Origin: Pachyseris speciosa
Lineage: Eukaryota > Cnidaria > Anthozoa > Scleractinia > Pachyseridae
DNA length: 64,000 bases
NCBI GenBank assembly: GCA_016490735.1
Contig: JAEMWC010000754.1
Coordinates: 77,001-141,000 of the forward strand
Direction: 5' to 3'
In this document: piece by piece, positions 1 to 10,429 of the stretch
Layout of the letters: every line of letters begins with the position of its first letter
How positions within the stretch are numbered: position 1 is the stretch's first letter
Translations under genes and position numbers: made by a program
The notes under the pieces: generated by a model
Database searches by the model: none
Told to the model about the DNA's origin: nothing
The model's input: only the letters and a program-made list of their open reading frames with translations

Positions 1-253
1 TTGGTCAGTGATCATTCACATATTCGGTAGTAAATAAAGTTTATTATTTATTGAATGTTTTTATGTTAAACTTTGACGAGAAGCAGCCTGGGGTGTGGGA
101 AGAACTGGTGACAAAGATGTATATATATATTTTTTTTGCTGAAGACATTTTGGTGTCTCACTTTTCTTATCCCTACAAATTAATACCACTGGTGTAGCTA
201 TATAAACTGCATTAATAAAATGAACAGACCTCATTTTCCAAAAATATACACAC

Positions 254-3200
254 CTTTCCCAACAGGAATGGCAGAATTCATGGCCACAGGAAAGAGACAG
301 TGGAACATCTTCATATACTATTGACTCTTCACAGATGGAACAAACTTCCTGTGATTAACAGCAGAATTATTCAGTAACTATTATTGAAGGTGGGACAAAA
401 AGATGCTTGAAGACTCAATACAAGCTTTTGTGTGTGGCTGTGGCAACACAAGCGATTTTTTCGCTTGAGCCGGGTGATGTGATTTTTTCAAATTTTGCCT
501 CGTCGCCAACACAAGATGAAAATCGCAAGTGTGGCCACCCTTGAATGGGCGACTCAACAGGTAAAAATTTGCAAGATAAAGTCACCAGAGTTGAATCATA
601 GATCATAGATATGGTTAGCCATGAAGCCACTCTGCAACTTTTTTTAAGCACTTGCGATGCAACAAAATTTGAAAAAATTGCATCACCAGTGCAAGAAAAA
701 AATTGCTTGTAAAGCCACGTCTTAACTCTTTGACATGTGACCCAAATGGCCTGCCTGTGATTAATGAAATTTCACTTGTTCTTAGACACATGTAAAGAAA
801 GCCCTGTTCTTGACTTATAGACTCTTTGGGCTATAGTAGTCCTGAATACAGAACAGAAAATTGCAAGATACTTACAGTATTTCTAAAGTTTCCTTTCATT
901 GTAAGTCTGGTTTTCTCCTCAAGGTCTGCATTGCCAGTCACATGATCTGATTTAAATAAATAATTAACCCATTGACTACCAGCTGTTTTTACATTTTTGG
1001 AGTGATTTTCCACCTATAAACGATGAATAGCAATTCGTGACTCTTTATTTGAACTACCAGGGAAAAGTGGTGCTGTCCTAAGCCACTGGAGGCTCAAGGT
1101 TTCTGAAAACGTCATTTTGACGTAGCTATTTTTTATCCGTGAAGCGACAACAATGGCCCAAGTTCGGTTTGCTTGCGATTTCTGCTAAATTTACAGCCAT
1201 TTTTCATCTTTAGTGGCTACCTGATGAGCATCATTAAGCGTGACGGTAGCTAAGAGTCCACTTTCTCAAAGAATCGAGCAAGGTGATGTACTTTGTTGTT
1301 GAATTTGGCTTGTTACTCGACGAACTGGGAATTTGGCCGGTTGAACACTTAGTACCTTTGGGACTCGACTATTGATGAATTTCTCAACCTACTGCCACAT
1401 ATTTTGGAATTTCTGAGTACTGAAGATGACCACAAGCAGGAATTTTTGGCAGTAGGTCAGAGTGGCTGTATACTTAGTTTATATGTGAAAGAATTTTTAG
1501 AAGGAATGGGTGCTGTCAAAAATTCTCGCCATTTCCCAGCATGCAATGTGGTCTAGATGTTGAAAATGGTGGAAAGGCCCGAATGCACTGGAACAAAAGG
1601 CTGTATCTACGCTTGGGAGAAGAATATGAACAAAAAAAGTCATTTCTAAGCTAGAGAAAGGACTGAATTTCGTTATGATGGTTGAAGTTTGGGTTTTTGG
1701 CGATGATTTCCTTAAAAAACATGAAGGCAAAAAGAGGCATTTTTGTTGTTTCTCTTTGATGTTAAAAACGGTCAGTTTCGTTCTTGTCCAAACTCAAAAG
1801 GCCATATTTGGTAAAATTCGCTACGTTTCTTGCATTTATTGGATATCCAAATTTAAAGGGCATTCCATTTCGTGCTCACAACTAACAGTTAAGGCAATAT
1901 TCGTGCGATTGAGAAAGTTGCAATGTTTTGAAGCATGGGAGTTTTTTACGGCCGGTTTTGGCTGGCACGGGTGCCAATGGGTTAACAGGAGTCAAAAGAA
2001 GCAACTCCAGTCAAAAAACATTGTAAAATACAAAACCATTTACATCTGTCAACAGAAAGTTTAATATGACATTATTATATTAATTGTGGAGGAGAAGAGA
2101 GAAAAAGGAAAGCAAAACAGACCGGTAATTAACAACTGCTTTGTGTGTTGAGAAGTGAAACAAATGGCACAATTGTACATCATCTGTGACAGGAAAAAAA
2201 GCACAGAAGTTGTGTCAAAGAGAGTGATAGGAAGCAAATGAATGTTTTTTGTTAACTTCAACATCCTCTCTTGACTGCAACCATCTGGAAATTTCAATTA
2301 AGAGCCACATTCAACTTTTAAGAATACCACCTGCCAACTACTCTTCCAGTGACCTTCCATGAGATGCAAGAGGCCAGGGGGCGGGCGGGGGGGGGGGGGG
2401 GGGGGAGTGGTGGAGAAGAGCAGAGAAGAAGCTATTGCACACAGAGATTCATGTACATCTGTATGACTTATTTAATGCCCTTTAAGGGGCAACGCATCCT
2501 AGAATGTATTGTTCCAAAAAAATGTATTCCCTTCAAAGGGATTTTTGTATTTAACCTTCTCCAACTTCTACAAATTCCCATTTCACACAGCTTCATTCTT
2601 TTCCTTTAAAAATTGTTCCAATTGTTCCAGTAACCTTCCATGGGTCAGGTAGCATGTACTTTCTGGAACTGCAGATATAGTATTGGTAAAGGTGCAAGAT
2701 ATACTATCTTCCAGTGATACACTTCTTTTGCCATGGGCAAATAATAAAAAATAACAATAAATAACCTTTCATGCTTAAAGAAGGGTGTAATGAGAACTGA
2801 CTTACTGTCTGGAAGAGTGACGCCAGCTTTCTCACAAGCGGCCACAGGATCAGCCATCCATGCTTCAATCAAGGCCTCCTTGGACCACTCTGTAGACATA
2901 CATGTACAGTATTACACCAACTACAGTTACTAAACTACAGAGAGGTTTTACAAGTAATCCTAGCACTCCAGGGATTAAATTCTGTGTTACCTAATGGACT
3001 CAGAGGAAAGTTGGTTTCATTAACCCTTTAACCCCTATTCTTCCTGCGAGCTCACCACAGTCAAACCTCGATTATCCAGACTTGCCAGGACTGAAGTAAA
3101 GAGGTAATCAAAAATATAAATATAAAAGAGACAAAATAAAACTAATAATTAATTAAACGCAAAAGTGTAGTGTCTCGTACAATTGAACTTCATGCCAAAA

Positions 3201-6200
3201 CTTTGGTCTAAAACATTATTTTGCTCTTTGAAAGGAAAACAAATCTCCTGTCTCAAACACACTATTCTATGCCTGAATTAAAAATCACACTGATAGTTTC
3301 TAGGCATCTTCATTATGCCTCATTAATATTCAGGAAAAATCTGGGTCCAGAGGAAGTAGTACGGAAAATCAAGGTGCAACGTTACAGTACTTGATCAAAT
3401 TTCTTAGCTAAGAAAATGACAAACAAAGATCATTGATTGCAGAAATGACTGTTTATGACTAAACAAATTCTCACAACTAGTGCCATAAGTAATATAGGAA
3501 GAACATTAAGGAGAGTATGTAGGTTGATAACAGGGCTTTAAAGTGTCTATGAAGCGAAAATTTGTTTCTTGCTAATTTTAAAATTTACCCCTAAAAACGA
3601 AAGAATCTCAAAATTTGAGGTGCTCGTGATTAAAATTGGCGGTTTTATGAGCATTTGAAGTTGGGCTATTTTGCCTTTAAAAATGGTCAGGGATCTGGGT
3701 CGATTTTACTCGCGAAATTCTATGATGTGATGACTCATTTTGGGTACAAAGATGTGTTTGCACTTAAGAAATATAGTGAAATAGTTGGAACACTGGTCCC
3801 CAAAATTACGTCACAGCTACTGTCACGTGTCTTTTTGGCCGCGCGATTCAAAATGCCGTTTTTGAGGGCAAAATAGCCCAACTTCAAACGCTTGTAAAAT
3901 CGCCAATTTTAATCAAGAGCACCTCAAATTTTGGAATGAACATTGAGTTTTATGGATTAAACTTTAAAATTAGTGAGAAAGAAATTTTGCTTCATAGGCA
4001 CTTTAAGGATTAAAAGTGTTACAAAGTTGTTGACTAACCATGATTCCGTAGCAGTCCTTCAGCAGTGAATAATGGGACCTACAATAGTACAAAAAATCTT
4101 ACATCAGGCAGAAAGTGAACCATACACCACAGGGCAAAACATTGCTACTTCACATGCATTATATAGTTAATATCCAAACTGTTAGAATTTTTTTAAATCT
4201 CTTCTGGACAGTTTCACAACTAGTCTTACCCTAAGCATATCAGCAGTTTCTACAAGCATCAAATCCTTGGCTTCTTGCAGATCCTGAGCACAGAGGCCTC
4301 GATACTGCTTCTAAAAGTTCAGAATGTCAGTATCAGAAGTTGAAGTGTTTTGATATGAGTAAAACAGGAGTAAAATGAAACTACTCTACTAGGACAGTGA
4401 AACTATGAATAAGTGCCCTTAACCATGCATGGTCATGCAGGATGGAAACAGATCGCAAACTTGAAAAAAATAAAGCGAGTTGGCAATGTTACCACATGAC
4501 TGCTGTTTTTCAAGTTTCACTCTTATGTGTATATGTTGTAGCTCTTAAAGTATATATGACACAAAATTTTTCATTAGCTTGTTCGAAAGAGCTTTCAAAA
4601 TGATGAAGAACGGCATTTATTTTATTGTGACAGCAATCTTGGTTGCCGAGTTATTCAAGATTTTGATTTATACAAATTAGAGGACTTGTGACGTCACAAG
4701 GTGGGTACAAAATAAAGTAAAATCACAAAATATGGGATATCTGTGCAAATACTAAGTCTACAGGGTTGAAATTTTGCAGGGTTGATGTGCTGCCAGAACT
4801 ACACATTGTGATAGTGGTTATGATGTCACCATAGCAACATACTCGTTACCAGACCTCTACCTTCCCAAATGAAAAATGCCTTATTTATTGCTCCAGGGTC
4901 TAATAGACTTTCTTATACTTGTGCTGTGTAATTTCCATATCACACCCACTGAATGAACATCAAGAGCAAATAGCACTTCTTGGGGAACGAAACTCTGATT
5001 TTATCCTTTGGGAAGGTAGAGGTCTGGTAACGAGTATGTTGCTATGGTGACATCATAACCACTATCACAATGTGTAGTTCTAGCAGCACATCAACCCTGT
5101 AGACCTAGTATTTGCACAGATATTCCATATTTTGTGATCTGATTTCATTTTGTACCCACCTTGTGACATCACAAGTCCTCTAATTTGCATAAATCAATCT
5201 TGAATTACTCGGCAACCAAGAGTGCTATCACAATAAAATAAACGCTGTTCTTCATCACTTTGAAAGCTCTTTTGAACAAGCTAATGAAAAATTTTGTGTC
5301 ATATGCACTTAAATGAAATTCAAAATGATTTTAACCCTAATTTTAGGGTTAGAAGATAAAGGAATTCCATTTTGACCTACAACATATAAAAATTATAATG
5401 AGGACCATTACAAATGGATTATTCTTTGCTCTCCTTTCAAGAATTAACTTTAAGATCTTTTAGTCCTGATTTAACTTGATTTTTGACCCAAAGACAGAAA
5501 AATAACCATAACATAGCCCCTTTAATTACTTGGTTTTTGCACGTGCCACATTATTAGACTCTTCCAATAACAGACAGTCTTAAAGATTCTTAGCCTTAAA
5601 GAAATTTAAATACAATGTACTGTTAAAATTAGGGGCAGCATTATTATAATTATTTTAATAAAAATTCTAAATACCTCATCATCTTTGATCACAAAAACTG
5701 GCTCATCAATAACAACAGTACTTGGAGTTTCCTATTAAAAAAGAGAGACTTCTCATTTAAAATGTATTGCTCATTTTCAGTTGATGCCAAGAACACTGCT
5801 ATCACTAACTGTTGCTACCTTTTCTGCATTTATGGAATTGACAACAAACTTTGAAAGAACTCAGCTGGCACAATTACAGACTTTTCAATCTCAGGCGCGT
5901 ACACTCATTGTTTAATTCAAACGATTTAAATTTTAATGGCACAATATGTTTTCTCACGCATCCAAAATAAAGTGGATTTGGGATTTTTTAGTTAGGGGTT
6001 TTCTGATCGATTTTACAGATTTTTGAGGGCTGTCCGGAAAATAGTCAGAACACTAACAATATATTGTATGCATGTACGTACCTACATGTACCTACCTACC
6101 AAGTTTCAGAAAAGTTGCGATAATGTACGATACAAGTTTGCCTTCAAATTTTTCAAATCTGTTCAACTTTCCAAAAAATTTATATGAACCTGAGATTGGA

Positions 6201-9200
6201 CTAACCCTGTCAAAATAATTATGCCAGCTGTGAGCTGGCAAATTTGCCGCTTATAGTCAGTTAATTGCCCCTTACTTCACACTTGGACTTCACTATGAGT
6301 TCTCTAGCAGGGGTTAGCAGCCTTGTCAAAAAGTTTTGCAGTGGTGGGCAGCATAGCTGGAGTAGTAGACAGAAACTGCCAGCAAACCTTGCCTGCTAGA
6401 GAATTCACAGTGAAGTCCAAGTGTGAAGTAAGGGGCAAGTAATTGACTGTAGGTGACAAATTTTCCAGCTGCCAGCACACATGCCACATTTTGACAGGGC
6501 TGGGTTAGGGTCGCTGCCTACTACTTCATCTATGCTGCCCACTCGGCTGCTACAAAACATTTTCACAAGGCTGCTGGACATTGGTTTCGAAAGTTCTAAG
6601 GGAAGCCGTTCTTGTTCTATGAATACTTTTGTCTACAGTAGATGATCCTTGGATGGGAATTTTAACTCTACAACAGGCAGATTACCCCTACCCACTGAGT
6701 TTCCTAATTGTTTGCAGGTACCTATCTACAAACATACACGACACAGGACTGAGTTATGCAGATCCAAATTAGCTCAGATCCTGGTTTATAATATGTGATT
6801 AAAATCTATAGGCTGCAATAAACAAAGTCATAATTATATAATAATAACTATTAATATAAAATAAAAATTCTTAATTACCTTTGGCAATACTAACAGAATT
6901 TTGGGAACAGAGTTCGTACTCTTTTTTTGGACTTAAAATTCAAGGACTTTTCAAGGACATTCCAGGGCACAATTCCAATTTTTCAACCACTCCATCCAGT
7001 AAAAAATGCCATTAGAATGTGATACTAGATGATCGGGTTTAAGGGATAACTGCCAGATTTGTTCAAGTCTAAGTCTTTTCTAGTTCTTCCACTAAGTGGA
7101 AACAGTCAAACAGCAAATTTCAAGGTTTTTCAAGGACCCAATGTACTTTTCACTGACTTTCATGGCCTTGAATTTTCATTTTCATATTCAAGAACTTTCA
7201 AGGACTTTCAAGGTGTGTGCAAGCCCTGTGGTAATGTCAGAGGATGAAAAAGACCAAAAACACCATACAAAAAATATGCAGTATACAATGCATAAAAACG
7301 TTAAGAAAAATAATGACTAAAAAATTGTAAAAGGCAGAGTAACAAACAGGCTAAAAGTAAAAAAATATAAGGTCCATTAAGTTCAGCACCTCTTCGAATA
7401 AACAATTGTTTTTGTCTATTAGTGTATCATTGATACTGGTATTGTGAGGTGTACTGACTTCAGCTTACTAGATCTAAATTATAGCCATGATTCACTGCCT
7501 GGTTGTCATGGCAGTTGAATTGGATTTGCGCAAATCATGCTCTGAATAACAGGCCCAGGCGCGAAATTCTCAAAACCCCCGACAATGTTTCGTGCCTGAA
7601 AACCTATTTTAAATGCATTTGGTTCATTACCAGATATTCGATTTCTAATATTTTAACAATCTTTCAAGAAAGCTCACTATAAAATTGAGAAATACATGGG
7701 CTAGTTTTCCCAAAAAGCTATTACCAATCGATAGAAAAACTGCTTGAAAAATACTTCTCAGGCCCGAAATGTTTTCTGGAGTTTTGAGATTAATGCACGC
7801 CAGGCCTCCAAAAGGTTGTAGGCTAAGCTCAAATTAGTACTGACATCTACTGACTTAATTAAAGATCTTAAATCTACACAACAGTGCATGTACCTCCATG
7901 GAACCTGTAATCTGTACTTACAGAGAAAACCATTCTTGATTCCAGGAAAGATGCAATTGTATTAAATCCCCCTTTGATCGCACAGTCACATGCAGTTTCA
8001 CCATCTTGGTTTTCTTCATACAGTGATGCACCATTAGCAACCAAAAGCTATTAGATAAAAGATGTTTAGCTTCATCACTAAGAATGAATGAAAAACTCTT
8101 TGAAAAATAATATACCTGAACACAGTGGTACAGTCCAGATCTAGCAGCGTAGTGTAAGGCAGTATTACCAGCCTGAAAAATAACAAAATGGTTTCCCATT
8201 GTCAAGATAAGACGATGCTAATGTCTTGAAAGGGAAACAAACTTACTTAAAGACTTCCAACGTAAGCTTTGAATTCATTTAGTTTGCTTGTAGATAGTTT
8301 CACCCATTTACATGTATAGCACCCTTTTAAGCATAGCGTCACGAAATATGATAATAGTGGAGAAGGCACTAAAACCACTCTCAAGTAATTTTCTTGGACT
8401 TTGATACTGAACTCTTTGAAAAGTTAATATCTTTTACTGCTTTAAGACAGTGAGCTGTAATCAAGTATTTTCAAAATAAATTTATAACTTCAATTTTTTT
8501 ATTTGGACTGTAAATTCAACTTTCTTTTTTTGGTTTAAAAGGTGGACCGAAGCACAACATAGAGTAGGAAAATGCTGTTTCCCCACCTAAGTTTCCTTAC
8601 ATGTTATACAAAATTCTCACTGAATTCCTTGTTTTCCAACATTTCAAATATGTTAAATAATTGCAGGCTATTAGAATCCTGAAGATGTTTCCAATTAGTT
8701 GTCAAACAGAGTGGGTTTTTTTTTGCATATCATTCAATAATTTATTACTTCCATCATAATTTTAGCACCTTGAGATCTCTGTTTGGTATCTTATCTAGGT
8801 CATAATTATTGCTCCTGCGCTGAAACAATAACAACTAATTTAACTATGATTCTGTGAGCTCTGTCAATACTACTTCTCAACTCCTTGCAAAACACAGCAC
8901 ACAAAATAATAAAATAATGCCGACAGAATTTCCAGCCTTTTGTCTGTGTACAGAATATCACAGCGCGCCATTTTCACATAGTAACTCCATGACCTGCAAT
9001 TCAATCTTGACAGTTTTCCAAAGGAAAAATATTAAGAAAATGGATTTTTTTCAGTATTGGAAGGAAATGGATTTCGATTGAGGCAGGAAAAATTCACCTA
9101 CGCTCAAGCTTAATATTTTCTTAGTACAAACACCTGGCCCCTTTTGTTTCAATATAACTTTGGGCCATATTATCCACCGAGAAATTCCTATTATGTCTAG

Positions 9201-9925
9201 AATTTTGGATCAGTCTTGTAAAAGACTGGAAAATGAACTCCTCAGTGGTGGATTTGCTTCGGAAAAATCGATGAGCAAAAGTAAAAAAATTCTCCAAAAA
9301 CAAGCTAAAAGAGCTCAAAACATCAACAATGAATCGACAAATAGTTTCACAATCACTTCGTCTTTTTTCTTTCTTTTACCTTTTCTTCTGTCTCGATTTG
9401 AATACATCTTTGGTGCTTTCAATTCACTTAACTCCGATCCAAAATGATCTCAGCCAATACACGGAAGTTCGATTGTTACCTTGATAATTAAACGTTAACT
9501 ATCCCGCACACATGAACACAAATAATTGAAGCTCAAAATACCTCGTCTTTTGCATCTATCTCGAGGGCTGTTTCATCCTGATTGCTTGAATTCCACGCTA
9601 AAAGATTCGACAAACACTCTGCCCTGGTTTTACCCACAGATGACTCATTTCCACGGTACGTTGTACAAATACAGTGAAGAGAATTCTGTCCCGCTCCATT
9701 ACGTATGTTGGGGTTTGCTCTTTCCTCAAGAAATTCCCGCACAAATGCCTTCATGCCGTGCATGGAGGCATAATGAAGCGCTGTATTGCACCCATGATTC
9801 ACTCCAAAGCTTTGGTTGGGGTCTAGATTTCGTTTGATGTCAGGGTTCTTCAGATAAATGTGCATGGCTTCAACCCCTTCACCACGTTGAAGGGCTTTGC
9901 GGAATTTCGATGTTGAACTCCCCAT
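254..9925 (-). CDS. ANKIB1: ANKIB1, ankyrin-repeat and IBR (RBR) E3 ubiquitin ligase; 5' nine coding exons, cut by window edge
   Basis: The protein is an RBR-type ubiquitin ligase with N-terminal ankyrin repeats. I resolved nine exons from GT/AG sites and matching phases: 9542-9925, 8116-8172, 7922-8047, 5675-5731, 4230-4310, 4039-4078, 2806-2889, 876-946 and 254-348. The start gives MGSSTSKFRKALQRGE, the typical ANKIB1 N-terminus. Ankyrin motifs are NTALHYASMHG in exon 1 and NTALHYAARSG in exon 2. Exon 3 ends in ESRMVFS, and exons 5-7 give LMLVETADML, PLFTAEGLLRNH and LIEAWMADPV, all in the family's order. The last exon is the first half of RING1: C-x2-C, then CGHEFCHSC. The rest of the RBR (IBR, RING2) lies beyond base 1. 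The 876-946 exon encodes a poorly conserved linker and rests on phase fit (in at phase 1, out at phase 0). Introns hold many MITEs. Family assignment is strong; the small linker exon is less sure. Confidence 0.92.
968..1981. mobile_element. piggyBac-type non-autonomous element, about 1 kb
   Basis: The element is flanked by TTAA at 964-967 and 1982-1985. Its ends are short imperfect inverted repeats: CCCATTGACTACC on the left, and CCCATTGGCACCC read inward from the right. TTAA targets with CCC...GGG ends are the piggyBac hallmark. No transposase is visible; the 129-residue open frame at 1675-2064 runs through the right end and resembles nothing I know. The first roughly 500 bp recur inverted at about 30258-30751 inside the LINE ORF2, which supports a mobile family. 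It sits in the intron between the 876-946 and 2806-2889 ANKIB1 exons. Confidence 0.75.
2385..2406. repeat. poly-G tract in ANKIB1 intron
   Basis: An almost uninterrupted run of about 20 G follows GCGGGC. It could form G-quadruplex structures on the plus strand, which is the non-template strand for no known gene here. The exact length may be affected by assembly error. Confidence 0.85.
3542..4002. mobile_element. MITE with TTAA flanks; ends match the 11.7-kb THAP transposon
   Basis: TTAA at 3538-3541 and 4003-4006 flanks a 461-bp element whose arms (about 140 bp) are inverted copies of each other. The left end reads AGTGTCTATGAAGCGAAAA and the right end, read inward, AGTGCCTATGAAGCAAAA. The first ten bases are nearly those of the large element at 36407-48100 (AGTGTCTATTCGG / AGTGTCTATGCGG), and both use TTAA. 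I infer a non-autonomous relative that could be moved by the same kind of transposase. It lies in the intron between the 2806-2889 and 4039-4078 ANKIB1 exons. Confidence 0.75.
4549..5308. repeat. 760-bp near-perfect palindrome (foldback MITE) in ANKIB1 intron
   Basis: The left half (4549 to about 4870) is repeated in reverse complement from about 5000 to 5308, with arms of more than 300 bp and few mismatches. The ends read TTAA-AGTATATATGACAC and, inward from the right, TTAA-GTGCATATGACAC, so it looks like another TTAA-targeting MITE. A transcript through it would form a very long hairpin. No coding content. Confidence 0.8.
6206..6501. repeat. palindromic foldback MITE, about 295 bp
   Basis: The sequence starting CCCTGTCAAAATAATTATGCC returns as its reverse complement ending GCCACATTTTGACAGGG. 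The arms are about 110-120 bp and meet near CTAGCAGGGGTTAGCAG. It lies in the ANKIB1 intron between 5731 and 7922. The target duplication is unclear. Confidence 0.7.
6930..7225. repeat. repeat rich in TCAAGGAC motifs
   Basis: Short motifs of the type TTCAAGGACTTTCAAGG recur several times between 6940 and 7215, interrupted by unrelated sequence. Two overlapping short open frames here (7059-7247, 7096-7320) are a consequence of the repeat and show no protein family. Probably a degenerate interspersed repeat. Confidence 0.5.
7556..7806. mobile_element. short inverted-repeat MITE, about 250 bp
   Basis: The left end (GGCGCGAAATTCTCAAAACCC) pairs imperfectly with the right end (GGAGTTTTGAGATTAATGCACGCC). 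A second pair, CGTGCCTGAAAA and TTCTCAGGCCCGAAAT, lies inside it. It sits in an ANKIB1 intron just downstream, in gene sense, of the 7922-8047 exon. Mismatches suggest an old copy. Confidence 0.5.
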
Positions 9926-10429
9926 CGGACAAAACCAGCGATTACAAGATCACCACGCACCAAAACTAACACAACAAGATTAATAACTGAAACAAAACCC
10001 TTTCCGCAATCCTGTCTGGTTTAGCTGGGACATGTGTTAAGCCAAACGAAACCTCATCACAGATCAAATATTCGATGTCAAACAAACGTTGAAGTCAGCC
10101 GGCTGTACAGGTTATGCCTTTGTTGTGTGCCTTCATTTTCATTATTATCGAGGCTGTTACTGCCTTGTTGCCAGAGAAAAACCTTCCTGTCTTTCTTGAT
10201 ACGTTACTGCCGACAAGTAATGATAATTAAGACCACAACGCGCTTGGAACAGAAAATAAAAGAAAGCCTAACAAGGCCTTTGTTTTGGAAAAAAAACTTC
10301 TGGTTTCTACTTTTTAGAAGTCTACCGCTAACTGTTAAAACAGTCGTCACTCTAAAGTTCAGCCTCAATTTCAATTTCGGCTACAAGCAAAAACGAGGCT
10401 AAAACTAAATAGCGGCGCTGGTGTGGAAG
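9926..10429. promoter_or_regulatory. shared interval between divergent ANKIB1 and MRPS14 starts
   Basis: Only 504 bp separate the ANKIB1 start codon (9925, minus) from the MRPS14 start codon (10430, plus). It must hold both 5' UTRs and both promoters unless a further non-coding exon lies upstream. I see no convincing TATA box. Close divergent pairs in animals often share a bidirectional promoter; this is inference from layout. Confidence 0.5.

Noticed and set aside
1675..2064. 129-codon ORF as piggyBac transposase
   Set aside because: No DDD transposase motifs, and the frame runs across the element's right end and its TTAA.
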